Shown in pieces: positions 42,067 to 51,346 of a stretch of DNA of 64,000 bases. Below the pieces are notes generated by a model that worked only from the letters and a program-made list of their open reading frames with translations, searched no databases and was not told where the DNA came from. Each line of letters starts with the position of its first letter. Positions within the stretch are counted from its first letter, which is position 1. Position numbers and translations under genes: made by a program. Origin of the DNA: Motiliproteus sp036960175 (GTDB taxonomy: Bacteria; Pseudomonadota; Gammaproteobacteria; Pseudomonadales; Balneatricaceae); contig JBALWH010000014.1 in NCBI GenBank assembly GCA_036960175.1, positions 34,229-98,228 of the forward strand, in the 5' to 3' direction.

Positions 42067-42861
42067 TTAGCCTATGTTCTGCAAGTGCTTCTCAATAATT
42101 GGCCAGGCCGGCTCGCCTTTGGCTTTCAAGTCTGCCACCACTTGCGGGCTGAAATCTTCCTTCACCGCTTGTTGGTAAGATCGTCGTTCCATACAGCGCT
42201 GAAACCAGTCGCTTACTCGAGGACAGTCCTTATAGATCTGCTCCCAGCCGAATTGATGAATGGTTTGAAAATAGGGAGCCAGACAGATATCGGCGAGAGA
42301 GATCTGTTCGCCCACCATCCATAAATGCTCTTTTAAAGCCTGCTCCATTTGCAGGATGGTTTTGCGATAGATGATCACCGAATCAACCACATCCGGAGCC
42401 TCCAGGCCGTATTTAACCAGACGTTTTTGACGTTCTCGGCGTGGCTTTTCGGGGATTCTGTCCAGTAGCTGTTGGCGCTCCTGTTCACTCTTTTCCATCA
42501 TCGCCGGACGCATCACTAGGGGCCATTGTAAGGCGCCGCAGGAGGGATGCAGTTTGACGTCTACATGCTTCATCCAAAAGCGCATCTGTGAGCGGGCATA
42601 GGTGTCTGTAGGCGTTAGGCGGGGCTCTGGGAAAGTATCATCCAGGTATTCGCAGATAATACTGGATTCAATTACCGGATGCCCCTGATGGACCAGAGTC
42701 GGTACCACGCCAAGGGGGTTCAGTTTCAGGTATTCCGGTTGCAGATTTTGTTTTTCTGCCAGATCCACATGATGGGCGGTCCAAGGCAGATTCTTTTCTG
42801 CCAGAACGATCCTGACTTTCTGAGCACAGGGAGACATGGGGTGGGTGTAGAGTTCTATCAT
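42067..42861 (-). CDS. Glutathione S-transferase family protein
   Basis: This 264-aa GST-fold protein has an N-terminal thioredoxin-like domain (IELYTHPMSPCAQKVRIVLAEKNL) with the ESSIICEYLDD glutathione-binding loop. An all-helical C-terminal domain follows (about 95-235). The start at 42861 follows GAGGTAGCGACC; a 23-codon extension upstream is unlikely. It is divergent from a LysR gene, its likely regulator. The substrate is unknown. Proximity to the meta operon is suggestive only. Confidence 0.9.
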   Translation of the reverse strand: MIELYTHPMSPCAQKVRIVLAEKNLPWTAHHVDLAEKQNLQPEYLKLNPLGVVPTLVHQGHPVIESSIICEYLDDTFPEPRLTPTDTYARSQMRFWMKHVDVKLHPSCGALQWPLVMRPAMMEKSEQERQQLLDRIPEKPRRERQKRLVKYGLEAPDVVDSVIIYRKTILQMEQALKEHLWMVGEQISLADICLAPYFQTIHQFGWEQIYKDCPRVSDWFQRCMERRSYQQAVKEDFSPQVVADLKAKGEPAWPIIEKHLQNIG

Positions 42862-42938
42862 GGTCGCTACCTCTATTGTTTCAGATAGCTTAGGGCGGAT
42901 AGTCTTATTGATAAACAGCAAAGCTGTCATATAATCTA

Positions 42939-42951
42939 TGAATATTATTCA
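42939..42951. promoter_or_regulatory. LysR-type T-N11-A box
   Basis: TGAATATTATTCA is a dyad (TGAAT/ATTCA) of the T-N11-A LysR form, in the 134-base gap between the divergent GST and LysR genes. It lies 45 bases before the LysR start, a usual place for autoregulation and control of the divergent gene. Confidence 0.6.
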
Positions 42952-42995
42952 CAAATAACATCGGTTGTTTTAGTGATCGAATAGAGGCTGGCGAC

Positions 42996-43892
42996 ATGGA
43001 TAAATGGGGCGAGATGCAGGTGTTTGTGGCCTGCGTCAAACAGGGAAGCTTTTCGGCTGCGGGACGTTCTCTGGAACTGTCTCCTTCGGCGGTCAGTAAG
43101 CTTATCTCGCGGCTTGAGAATCGCCTCGGCGTGCGGCTTCTAAACCGTACCACGCGGAGCCTTAGCCTGACCGAAGCCGGCCATGCCTTTTATCAGCGCT
43201 GCCTGGAGATCCTCACCGAGTTGGATGAGGCGGAAGCGGAGCTGACCGACTACGGCCAATCTCCGAAAGGGGTTCTGAAGGTCAATTGCTCGCCGGGTTT
43301 TGCGACTCATCAGTTATTACCGGTGCTGCCGCAGTTCCAGCAGCAATATCCAGATTTGACGGTGGAGTTACAGTTGACCGGGCAGGCGGTGGATCTGGTG
43401 ACGGAGGGGGTAGATGTATCTATCCGCCTGGGGCAGTTGCAAGATACCAGTCTGGTGGCTCGTAAGCTGGGAGAGTGCTCACGGATTATCTGTGCCAGCG
43501 CCGGTTATATTCAGCAGTATGGTAAGCCGAATACTCCCCAAGATTTATATCAATTTAACTGTTTGCGGCTTTCGACCCGAGAGATCTTCAATCAGTGGTT
43601 ATTTAGCGTCGAAGGGCAAGATCAGCTGATCCGGGTGAAGGGTAACTTCGTCACCGATAATGTTGAGGCGCTATTGCAACAAGTGTTGGCCGGGCAGGGT
43701 ATCGCTCGATTATCTGGATTTATGGTTAGCAGGGAAATCGCTGCCGGACGCTTGGTGCCCTTGCTGCAGGACTATAAAACCGAGCGCCAGCAGGTTCACG
43801 CAGTTTATCCTCATCGCAAATTTTTGGCGGTGAAGGTACGGGTCTTTGTGGATTTTCTGCTGCAGACATTTGAGACGGCCGACTGGCACTAA
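42996..43892 (+). CDS. LysR family transcriptional regulator
   Basis: This 298-aa LysR protein has its HTH in residues 5-65 (GSFSAAGRSLELSPSAVSKLISRLENRLGVRLLNRTTRSLSLTEAG) and then a type 2 periplasmic-binding fold. It resembles the CrgA/DmlR-like group (YPHRKFLAVKVRVFVDFL tail). The likely target is the divergent GST gene. It converges with dmpI, so it probably does not read into the meta operon. Confidence 0.94.
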   Translation: MDKWGEMQVFVACVKQGSFSAAGRSLELSPSAVSKLISRLENRLGVRLLNRTTRSLSLTEAGHAFYQRCLEILTELDEAEAELTDYGQSPKGVLKVNCSPGFATHQLLPVLPQFQQQYPDLTVELQLTGQAVDLVTEGVDVSIRLGQLQDTSLVARKLGECSRIICASAGYIQQYGKPNTPQDLYQFNCLRLSTREIFNQWLFSVEGQDQLIRVKGNFVTDNVEALLQQVLAGQGIARLSGFMVSREIAAGRLVPLLQDYKTERQQVHAVYPHRKFLAVKVRVFVDFLLQTFETADWH

Positions 43893-43915
43893 CGATTAGC
43901 CCCAGCCGGCGGTTA

Positions 43916-44107
43916 TCAGCGGCCCAGTTTTTTAACCGATTCACCGCCAATGCCGAAATGTTGTTTAGGCATCTCGGTAATGATTACCCGGACGGTAGTT
44001 GGAGGGGCATCGATGGCACGAGAGATCGCCTGGGTGACTTCAGCAATCAAGTTCTCTTTCTGCTCGTCAGAGCGCCCTTCGATAATATTAATCTGTGCGA
44101 TTGGCAT
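43916..44107 (-). CDS. dmpI: 4-oxalocrotonate tautomerase
   Basis: This small tautomerase converts 2-hydroxymuconate to 2-oxo-3-hexenedioate in the meta pathway. After Met removal it has exactly 62 residues, with catalytic Pro1, Arg11 (EGRSDEQ), Arg39 (TTVRVIITE) and Phe50 (QHFGIGG) in the canonical positions. It is the last gene of the leftward meta operon, 54 bases after the ABM-domain gene. Confidence 0.95.
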   Translation of the reverse strand: MPIAQINIIEGRSDEQKENLIAEVTQAISRAIDAPPTTVRVIITEMPKQHFGIGGESVKKLGR

Positions 44108-44161
44108 AGTGTTCTAATTCCTTTTGCTTTCAAATTGAAGAATTAATAAAGGGTCTAATCC

Positions 44162-44776
44162 CTAATCCGCAAACAGCCAGTTTTTTAATAGCTTGGTTAC
44201 CCGTGGCATCACCACAAAAGTCATCAGCAGTACCTGGGTTACCACGATAAGCAACGTTTTAAGCCACAGTGGGAACTCACTGAGCAATGGTGCAAACAGC
44301 AGGTTTATGGCCATGACCAGCGCATACACGACAACAATGAGTACCAATGCCATCTTCGTTGGAGCGGGTGGTTTATGCGCCGGCAGCTCCGGTAGGTCGA
44401 ACCAGAACTCCAAGCCAGTACCACGGTGTGTGGTGGCTTCACCGACGACCAGATCGTCCAATTGCGCCAACCATTGTTGACGCAAGAGAGAGTCCTCCCA
44501 GTATTGGCAGTTGGCATAACTGTCGAAACGGTAAATGACCACATACTGGTGATTAGTGGATTGGCTGGGTCTGAGCACGCTGGTACCCAAGTGACCGGGA
44601 TAACTAGAGGCCGCTTCGATAACGCCTGAGATCCAAAACTCGTAGGCTCTATCCATCCCCTTTTTAACCCGGCGGCAGATGCTCACCGTCACTGGTCCCT
44701 CATCCCCCGGCGCACAGATATCACAACCGGATTCATCCGGCAGTGATATCGATGGCTGAGCGAGGCGGGTATCCAT
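44162..44776 (-). CDS. ABM-domain protein with C-terminal membrane anchor
   Basis: This 204-aa protein has an N-terminal extension with CDIC (about residues 18-21), an antibiotic-biosynthesis-monooxygenase (ABM) dimeric alpha/beta fold (about 28-130: VTVSICRRVKKGMDRAYEFWISGVIEAASSYPGHLGTSVLRP) and two C-terminal membrane helices (about 142-195). Relatives act as cofactor-free oxygenases or heme-handling proteins, but many are uncharacterised. It lies 20 bases after dmpH and before dmpI and so is co-transcribed with the meta pathway, where no such protein is normally required. Confidence 0.8.
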   Translation of the reverse strand: MDTRLAQPSISLPDESGCDICAPGDEGPVTVSICRRVKKGMDRAYEFWISGVIEAASSYPGHLGTSVLRPSQSTNHQYVVIYRFDSYANCQYWEDSLLRQQWLAQLDDLVVGEATTHRGTGLEFWFDLPELPAHKPPAPTKMALVLIVVVYALVMAINLLFAPLLSEFPLWLKTLLIVVTQVLLMTFVVMPRVTKLLKNWLFAD

Positions 44777-44796
44777 AGTTATGGGTCTACGCCTTA

Positions 44797-45588
44797 TCAG
44801 ACGAACTTGCCGGTGACCGTGCCGAGTCCCTGATAGCGGACACAGAAACTGTCGCCTTTATTGACCTGAACCGCCGCAGTAATTGCGCCGATCATGATAA
44901 AGGTGCCTGCGGGAATCTCTTCGCCGCGTTCTCCTAGCATATTCGCCAGCATTGCCACGGAAGAGGCGGGGTGGCCCAACACCGCAGCACCGGCGCCTAG
45001 TTGAACCACTTCACCGTTGATCTCCATCACCACGCCGAGGTTTTTCAGATCCAGATCTTCAGCCTTGGCCATGGTGCTGCCGGCGATAAAACGGCTGGAA
45101 GAAGAGTTGTCCGCGATCACGCTTTTTAGATCAAACTTGAAATCTTTATAACGTGAGTCGATCACCTCCACGGCGGGCATGACGAAATCAGTGGCACGCA
45201 GTACGTCCCCAATGTGGATACCTGGTCCCTTTAGTGTCTCCTTGGTGACAAAGGCCAGCTCCGCTTCGATCTTGGGGTGAATCAATTCGTCGTGCTTGAT
45301 TTCACCGCCGTCAGGGACAGAGAAGTAATCGGCTAGAAACCCATAACAGGGTTGTTCGACGCCCATCTGCTTCATCTTCGCCCATGAGGTTAACCCCATT
45401 TTCATGCCAACTATTTTGGTGCCACGTTCTTCCTTACGGCGACGGATCTCCCACTGAATATCGAAGGCGTCATCGTAGGTCATGTCCGGGAAGTCGTTGG
45501 TGATCTTAGTGATCTCATACGCCTTCAGTTCGGCGTTTTCACAGTGCTCTGCTAATAGCTCAATTTGTGCTTTAGTTAGGTTACCCAT
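44797..45588 (-). CDS. dmpH: 2-oxo-3-hexenedioate (4-oxalocrotonate) decarboxylase
   Basis: This 263-aa enzyme decarboxylates 2-oxo-3-hexenedioate to 2-oxopent-4-enoate, working in complex with the hydratase DmpE. It is told apart from DmpE by KIVGMKMGLTSWAKMKQMGV, typical of DmpH/XylI. Metal-site residues lie in HPKIEAELAFV. It starts on the last base of the dmpG stop (TGATG), indicating coupling. Confidence 0.93.
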   Translation of the reverse strand: MGNLTKAQIELLAEHCENAELKAYEITKITNDFPDMTYDDAFDIQWEIRRRKEERGTKIVGMKMGLTSWAKMKQMGVEQPCYGFLADYFSVPDGGEIKHDELIHPKIEAELAFVTKETLKGPGIHIGDVLRATDFVMPAVEVIDSRYKDFKFDLKSVIADNSSSSRFIAGSTMAKAEDLDLKNLGVVMEINGEVVQLGAGAAVLGHPASSVAMLANMLGERGEEIPAGTFIMIGAITAAVQVNKGDSFCVRYQGLGTVTGKFV

Positions 45589-46616
45589 CAGATCAGCCCT
45601 CTTTGTTTGGCCATGGTTAATGCCAGATCTTCGATCATATCTTCCTGACCGCCGACAGTGCCGCGCTTGCCCAGCTCGACTAGAATGTCTCGTGCTTGAA
45701 TGCCATATTTAGCCTCTGCCCGTTTGGCGAACAGCAGGAAGGAACTGTAAACACCGGCATAACCCAGCGTTAGTGCGTCCCGGTCGACTCGAATCGGTTG
45801 ATCCATCAATGGCACCACCAGATCTTCGGCCACATCCATGATCTTGTAGAGATCGATGCCATGCTGTGCGCCCATGCGATCCAACACTGCAACAAATACT
45901 TCCAGTGGAGTGTTGCCAGCACCGGCACCTAATCCTGCTACAGATCCGTCGATACGGCTTGCGCCAGCGTCGACCGCTGCCAAAGAGTTGGCGATGGCCA
46001 TACCCATGTTATGGTGACCGTGGAAACCAATTTCGGTATTGGCGTTCAGTTCAGAGCGCAGCAAACCGATCTTTTCGGTGACTTCATCGGGTAGCATGTA
46101 TCCTGCCGAGTCGGTGCAATAGATGCAGTTGGCGCCATAGTTTTCCATCAGTCGTGCTTGCTCAAGAATCTTCGCGGGGCTGACCATATGGGACATCATC
46201 AGGAAGCCGACAGTATCCATCTCCATTTTTGCGGCCATACCTATATGCTGCTCGGAAACGTCAGCTTCGGTGCAGTGGGTGGCGACTCGAATGGTGTTCA
46301 CGCCGCAGTCACGAGCCATCTTCAGGTGATCAACGGTACCGATGCCGGGTAGCAGTAACGCAGAAATTTTGGCGTTCTTCATTTTCGGCACGACAGCGTT
46401 GAGGTACTCCTCATCGGTGTGGGCGGGGAAACCGTAGTTCAGTGATGAGCCTCCCAGACCATCGCCGTGGGTGACTTCTATCAGTGGAATACCGGCATCA
46501 TCCAGACCGGTAGAAACCGCGATCATTTGCTCCAGTGATAGCTGGTGACGCTTGGCGTGCATGCCATCGCGCAGACTCATGTCGTGGAGTGTGACTTTCT
46601 TTCCATTAAGATCCAT
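45588..46616 (-). CDS. dmpG: 4-hydroxy-2-oxovalerate aldolase
   Basis: This class II aldolase cleaves 4-hydroxy-2-oxovalerate to pyruvate and acetaldehyde, which is channelled to DmpF. At 342 aa it has the HMGL-like TIM barrel with LHDMSLRDGMHAKRHQ (metal Asp), TDSAGYMLP and GFHGHHNMGMAIANS (metal His pair). The start ATG at 46616 (MDLNGK) is preceded by GGAGGAAATACAC; the upstream GTG at 46631 lies in that ribosome site and is rejected. Confidence 0.96.
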   Translation of the reverse strand: MDLNGKKVTLHDMSLRDGMHAKRHQLSLEQMIAVSTGLDDAGIPLIEVTHGDGLGGSSLNYGFPAHTDEEYLNAVVPKMKNAKISALLLPGIGTVDHLKMARDCGVNTIRVATHCTEADVSEQHIGMAAKMEMDTVGFLMMSHMVSPAKILEQARLMENYGANCIYCTDSAGYMLPDEVTEKIGLLRSELNANTEIGFHGHHNMGMAIANSLAAVDAGASRIDGSVAGLGAGAGNTPLEVFVAVLDRMGAQHGIDLYKIMDVAEDLVVPLMDQPIRVDRDALTLGYAGVYSSFLLFAKRAEAKYGIQARDILVELGKRGTVGGQEDMIEDLALTMAKQRGLI

Positions 46617-46631
46617 GTGTATTTCCTCCAC

Positions 46632-47543
46632 TTAACCGCGAGCGGGTAGTGTAATAGTGCCGTTATGAGCTTCTTCGGCGAACATTTCCGCCGTGCGCAG
46701 ACCCGCAGCGGTCATGATGTCCAGGTTGCCTGCGTACTTGGGCAGGAAGTCACCAAGGCCTTCCACTTCCATAAATACCGAGACTTTGTTGCCATCAAAT
46801 ACCGGGCCATTGACCAGCTTGTATCCCGGCACGTATTTCTGAACTTCCCTGACCATGTTGTGGACAGATTCGGTGATGGCGGCCTGGTTGGGTGTGTCTT
46901 TGGTTAGGCAGTGGATGGTGTCGCGCATCATCAACGGTGGTTCTGCCGGGCTGATGACAATGATGGCCTTGCCTTTTTTGGCGCCGCCAACTTTTTCTAC
47001 GGCACCGGAGGTGGTACGAGTGAACTCATCGATATTTTGACGAGTACCGGGGCCAACAGAACGGGAAGATACCGTCGCTACAATCTCGCCGTATTCAACG
47101 TCCTGAACCTGAGATACTGCTGCCACTATGGGAATAGTTGCTTGGCCGCCACAGGTCACCATGTTGACGTTCATTTCCAGCTCAGTGGCATGTTTTTTCA
47201 GGTTAACCGGCGGGACGCAGAAAGGGCCAATCGCCGCGGGTGTCAGATCGATCATAATGACACCCAGCTCGTTCAGCTTGCGGCTGTTTTCAGCATGGAC
47301 ATAAGCCGATGTTGCATCAAAGGCGATGCGAATATCGTCTTTGAGCACGCTTTCCAGCATACCGTCAACGCCCGTGCTAGAGGTCTTGATGCCTAGCTCC
47401 TGGGCACGTTTTAGTCCTTCTGATTCGGGGTCAATTCCTACCATCCAAACAGGCTCAATCCAATTGGAGCGCATCATTTTCATCAGTAGATCAGTACCGA
47501 TATTACCGGGGCCGATGATGACGGCTCTTAATTTTTTACTCAT
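46632..47543 (-). CDS. dmpF: Acetaldehyde dehydrogenase (acylating)
   Basis: This 303-aa partner of DmpG converts acetaldehyde, NAD+ and CoA to acetyl-CoA. It has a Rossmann motif VIIGPGNIGTDL, the catalytic Cys131 (NMVTCGGQATIPIV) and the family sequence VATVSSRSVGPGTRQNIDEFT. The stop lies 15 bases before the dmpG start. The pair forms the known channelling complex. Confidence 0.96.
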   Translation of the reverse strand: MSKKLRAVIIGPGNIGTDLLMKMMRSNWIEPVWMVGIDPESEGLKRAQELGIKTSSTGVDGMLESVLKDDIRIAFDATSAYVHAENSRKLNELGVIMIDLTPAAIGPFCVPPVNLKKHATELEMNVNMVTCGGQATIPIVAAVSQVQDVEYGEIVATVSSRSVGPGTRQNIDEFTRTTSGAVEKVGGAKKGKAIIVISPAEPPLMMRDTIHCLTKDTPNQAAITESVHNMVREVQKYVPGYKLVNGPVFDGNKVSVFMEVEGLGDFLPKYAGNLDIMTAAGLRTAEMFAEEAHNGTITLPARG

Positions 47544-47594
47544 ATTCTGTACCTGACTCTTCCTTAACGTATTCGTTGTTTGGCGTCTGCTCGC

Positions 47595-48380
47595 TTAGGT
47601 GAATCGCACCGAAGCAGAGCCAATGCCGCCAATGCTGACGGTCATAAAGTCTCCGGCTTGCACTGGCTCTAGAGGAACCAAAGAACCGGACAGGATGACT
47701 TCACCGGCCTTCAATGGAATACCAAACTCCCCCAGGGTATTAGCCAGCCAGGTGACGCAGTTAACGGGGCTTCCCATTGCGGCTGCACCGGCACCCGTGG
47801 AGATCACTTGACCGTTCTTTTCTACCACCATGCCACAGGTGGTCAGGTCCACTTTGCTGGGGCTGATTGCGTTATCGCCGAGGACAAAGAGACCGCAGGA
47901 GGCGTTGTCTGCGATGGTGTCTTGAATCTTGATTTGCCAGTTTTCGATCCGTGAGTCGACGATCTCGAAGCAGGGCATTACACACTCGGTGGCGGCCAGT
48001 ACGTCGGCGTTGGTGATGCCGGGGCCGAGCAGATCCTTCTTCAGGATAAAGGCGATTTCACCTTCTGCCTTGGGTTGAATCAGACGCTCGCTGATGGGCA
48101 TCTCAGCTCCCTGGCTATAGGCCATATCGTCGGTCAGATAACCAAAATCGGGGCGATGAACATTGAGCATGTTCTGTACTGCTTTAGAGGTAACACCGAT
48201 TTTCTTACCGATGATCTTGGCACCGGCATCCAGGCGACGCTCCACCATCCGAAGTGAGATGTGATAGGCGTCCTCAATGCTGATGTCATCATACTGTTCA
48301 GTGAGGGGGCGCAGAGTTTCGCGCTTGGTTAACGCCTGATAAAGGTCGTCGCCACACTTCTGGATCAGTTGTGTATCCAT
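47595..48380 (-). CDS. dmpE: 2-oxopent-4-enoate hydratase
   Basis: This 261-aa enzyme adds water to 2-oxopent-4-enoate to give 4-hydroxy-2-oxovalerate. It has KIIGKKIGVTSKAVQNMLNVHRPDFGYL, the DmpE/XylJ mark, and QPKAEGEIAFIL for the metal site. The start ATG at 48380 follows AAAGGAAATAACA; a frame seven codons longer covers that ribosome site. It is a paralogue of dmpH, which lies two genes further down. Confidence 0.94.
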   Translation of the reverse strand: MDTQLIQKCGDDLYQALTKRETLRPLTEQYDDISIEDAYHISLRMVERRLDAGAKIIGKKIGVTSKAVQNMLNVHRPDFGYLTDDMAYSQGAEMPISERLIQPKAEGEIAFILKKDLLGPGITNADVLAATECVMPCFEIVDSRIENWQIKIQDTIADNASCGLFVLGDNAISPSKVDLTTCGMVVEKNGQVISTGAGAAAMGSPVNCVTWLANTLGEFGIPLKAGEVILSGSLVPLEPVQAGDFMTVSIGGIGSASVRFT

Positions 48381-48447
48381 TGTTATTTCCTTTTGAAACA
48401 AAGGGGTGCGAACGTCGCACCACGCATATAATTTTTATATATCGGGA

Positions 48448-49908
48448 TCAGAGCTTGATACAGATGTTTTTCAGCTCGGTGTAAAACTCAAGGCCATGAA
48501 CGCCGCCTTCACGGCCGATGCCGGACTGTTTGGCACCACCGAAGCCGGTGCGCAGATCTCTTAGGAACCAGCTGTTGATCCAGCAAATTCCGACATCCAA
48601 TTGCTCCGCTACTCGAGACGCACGGGAAGAATTCTCGGTCCAGACCGCTGCCGATAGGCCGTAATCGGTATCATTCGCCAGCTCGATGACCTCTTCCTCG
48701 GAATCGAAGGGGCGGATATGACAGCAGGGGCCAAAAATCTCCTCTTTGATTACCCGGGCGTCGTCCGCGAGGCCGATCCAGATGGTGGGATCAACCCAGG
48801 CGCCATCTTTGAGTTCTGTGCCCATGTCCGGTATGCCACCGCCGGTGACCACTTGAGCGCCTTCTTCAACCGCTAGACGGTAGTAAGAGAGGACCTTCTC
48901 TTTGTGCTTCAGGCTCACCAGTGGGCCAAAATCAACGCTGCTATCTTCGGAGCGGCCCATCTTCAGTTTTTCCGCACCTTCTTTCATGCGTTGGACAAAC
49001 TGTTCGAAGATCGGCCGCTCGACGTACACCCGCTCTGTGCCTAGGCAAACCTGTCCGCAGTTAACAAAAGCGGAGCGCATGGTGCCTTCGATGGCTTTAT
49101 CGAGGTCGCAGTCCGCGAACACAATGCCCGGATTTTTACCGCCACACTCCAGCGAAATATTGCGCAGGCCCACAGAGGCTGCGCGCATGATGGTTTCACC
49201 GGTGCGGGTTTCACCGGTAAAGGTGATGGCATCCACATCGCTGTGCTCGGTCAGATAAGCGCCCGCCGATTCGGGGCCGAAACCATGAATTACGTTGTAA
49301 ACCCCTTTGGGGATACCGCACTCGTTCATTACGTCACCCAGCAATGTTGCCGTGGCGGGAGTTTCTTCGGAGGGCTTGACCACCACGGTGTTACCGCAGG
49401 CCAGTGCCGGGCCGACCTTCCAGGTCATCAGTAGCAGCGGCAAGTTCCAGGGGCTGATGACGGCGATCACGCCTTTGGGGGAGCGATGGCCGTAGTTCAA
49501 TGCGCCAGCACCGTCCGGAGTATCCAGCTTGAAGGCTTCGGTGGGGTGATTGGCCAGGGTTTCGGAAAACGCGCTGAAATTGGCCGCACCCCTTGGAATA
49601 TCTATGTGAGAGGCCATCTTCTTAGGCTTACCGGTATCGCGACATTCTGCCTCTAGAAACTCGTCAAAACGTTCGTTGATGCGGTCAGCGACTCGATTCA
49701 GCAGCTTGATCCGCTGTGTTTGAGTCATCTTCCCCCAAGGGCCATTCATGGCGGCTTTGGCAGCAGCAACTGCGGCATTGACCTCAACCTCGCCGGCTTC
49801 CTGAACCATGCCGATCAGACTGTTATCCACCGGACAACGGTTCTCAAAGGCTGGTCGGCTAGACGAATTGACAAATTCGCCGTTGATAAAATGCTTAAAT
49901 TCTTTCAT
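48448..49908 (-). CDS. dmpC: 2-hydroxymuconic semialdehyde dehydrogenase
   Basis: This NAD-dependent aldehyde dehydrogenase (486 aa) oxidises 2-hydroxymuconic semialdehyde to 2-hydroxymuconate. The catalytic set is Asn155 (ISPWNLPLLL), Glu254 (LECGGKNPG) and Cys288 (NCGQVCLGTERV). The C-terminal FGGAKQSGIGREGG is family-typical. It lies 70 bases after dmpB, with a ribosome site GAGAAAAGCA before the ATG. Confidence 0.95.
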   Translation of the reverse strand: MKEFKHFINGEFVNSSSRPAFENRCPVDNSLIGMVQEAGEVEVNAAVAAAKAAMNGPWGKMTQTQRIKLLNRVADRINERFDEFLEAECRDTGKPKKMASHIDIPRGAANFSAFSETLANHPTEAFKLDTPDGAGALNYGHRSPKGVIAVISPWNLPLLLMTWKVGPALACGNTVVVKPSEETPATATLLGDVMNECGIPKGVYNVIHGFGPESAGAYLTEHSDVDAITFTGETRTGETIMRAASVGLRNISLECGGKNPGIVFADCDLDKAIEGTMRSAFVNCGQVCLGTERVYVERPIFEQFVQRMKEGAEKLKMGRSEDSSVDFGPLVSLKHKEKVLSYYRLAVEEGAQVVTGGGIPDMGTELKDGAWVDPTIWIGLADDARVIKEEIFGPCCHIRPFDSEEEVIELANDTDYGLSAAVWTENSSRASRVAEQLDVGICWINSWFLRDLRTGFGGAKQSGIGREGGVHGLEFYTELKNICIKL

Positions 49909-49978
49909 TGCTTTTCTCTGTCAAAAAATTCGGAACAGTCCTTAGCCTCAACCTTAGGGGCATCCTTAAGAGAGATCC

Positions 49979-50902
49979 CTAAGAGACAACGTTAAGGAAA
50001 CGCTCGTTAAGTTGTCTGTCATGATAAAAAATGGCTTTACCCAGCTTATCTGCGGTCCAAGTCACGGGCTCGTGATCTGGGTAGTGATAATCCCCACCGC
50101 TGAACACTTCAGAACGGTTACCGGAGGGATCGAAGAAATAGATGGTTTTACCGTGAGTCAGGCCGTGGCGGGTGGGGCCAATATCCAGAGAGGTATCGGT
50201 CATGGAAATCAGGTCAGCGGCCCTTAGTACATCGTCCCAGCTATCAAGAAAGAACGAGGCGTGGTGTAGCTTGCCCGGCTCAGGATGCTCGATAAAGGCG
50301 ACGTCATGAGCCTTCATGCTGCAGGTCAGAAACTGGGCCAGACGGGTGCCGTTGTCATCAACGACTTGCTCAGCCAGATCAAAGCCCAGTACCTCTTTGA
50401 ATAACTTCAGGGTATCGGCGATATTTGGTCCGTAGAGCAGGCAGTGGTCGAAACGGGTGGCACGCATACCGGTGAGTCCGCGAGGCCAGGCTTCTGGGTT
50501 AACATCGCCGACTCCCCATTTTCCGGTCTGCTCTTTTTCTGCGTAGATCTCAAATAGATGCCCGGTCGGAGAGTCGAAACGAATACGACCGCCGCATCCT
50601 TTCAATTCGCCAGCGGGAATGACTTCGACGTTACAGCCGAAATCCAGTAGTTCTTGATGCAGTGTGTCCAATGCCTGATTGTCCACCACTTTGTAGCCAA
50701 CAAAATCCATTCCGGCCTCATCGGCCTCGCGCAATACCACTGAGAATTTATCGACCTCGGTCCAACCCTTAAGGTAAACCCGGCCCTGATCATCACGATC
50801 CACTTCAATAAGGCCAATCAGATCACGGTAGTGGGCTAGGGCTGCTTCCATATCCAGTACACGGATCTGGATATGGCCTGGTCTCATGACACCTTTTTTC
50901 AT
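49979..50902 (-). CDS. dmpB: Catechol 2,3-dioxygenase
   Basis: This extradiol ring-cleavage enzyme has 307 aa, the same length as XylE/DmpB. The Fe(II) ligands fall at the same numbers: His153 (RFDHCLLYGPN), His214 (KLHHASFFLD) and Glu265 (GNRSEVFSGG). Two vicinal-oxygen-chelate repeats make up the chain. It converts catechol to 2-hydroxymuconic semialdehyde. The gene begins directly after the dmpQ stop codon. Confidence 0.97.
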   Translation of the reverse strand: MKKGVMRPGHIQIRVLDMEAALAHYRDLIGLIEVDRDDQGRVYLKGWTEVDKFSVVLREADEAGMDFVGYKVVDNQALDTLHQELLDFGCNVEVIPAGELKGCGGRIRFDSPTGHLFEIYAEKEQTGKWGVGDVNPEAWPRGLTGMRATRFDHCLLYGPNIADTLKLFKEVLGFDLAEQVVDDNGTRLAQFLTCSMKAHDVAFIEHPEPGKLHHASFFLDSWDDVLRAADLISMTDTSLDIGPTRHGLTHGKTIYFFDPSGNRSEVFSGGDYHYPDHEPVTWTADKLGKAIFYHDRQLNERFLNVVS

Positions 50903-51307
50903 TTACTTATCCTCAGCATTATCTTTGTTATTTGTTGCCTGATTGTTTAGCGATTCCGGGTAACGGTTACAGCAATTCACCGCAGCAGTTCTGAAGTGGT
51001 CCGACTCAATAGCCATGTCGCTTGAAGGGAAGGTACGACAGGCCAGAGCGAACCCTTCAGACACATCCTTGTCGCCGATGTGGGACTTACTCATTTTTTT
51101 TGTTTGGAAATCACCTTCAAGAATGCGGATCTTGCACATGCCACAACCACCACCGCGACAGCCCACATCGATGCAGTCAGCGTTCACTTGTTCCATACCG
51201 ATAAGCAGGCTTTTACCGGCTTCACACAGATAGACCCGATCGCGATTCAGCACACGTATCTGATAAATCTGTTTAGGTATGTCAGCTGTTGTTGCTGATT
51301 GGGTCAT
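50903..51307 (-). CDS. dmpQ: XylT/DmpQ-type 2Fe-2S ferredoxin
   Basis: This plant-type ferredoxin re-reduces oxidised iron in catechol 2,3-dioxygenase. Cluster ligands are Cys50, Cys55 and Cys58 (VGCRGGGCGMC) and Cys90 (FALACRTF). At 134 aa it is longer than the usual 110 or so; the extra is an Asn/Asp/Lys-rich tail and a CC pair near residue 112. It is the first gene of the meta operon, with the sigma-54 promoter about 40 bases upstream. Confidence 0.93.
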   Translation of the reverse strand: MTQSATTADIPKQIYQIRVLNRDRVYLCEAGKSLLIGMEQVNADCIDVGCRGGGCGMCKIRILEGDFQTKKMSKSHIGDKDVSEGFALACRTFPSSDMAIESDHFRTAAVNCCNRYPESLNNQATNNKDNAEDK

Positions 51308-51346
51308 GTATAGGTTCCGTTTTCTTGTTATTGCGATATGTCATAA

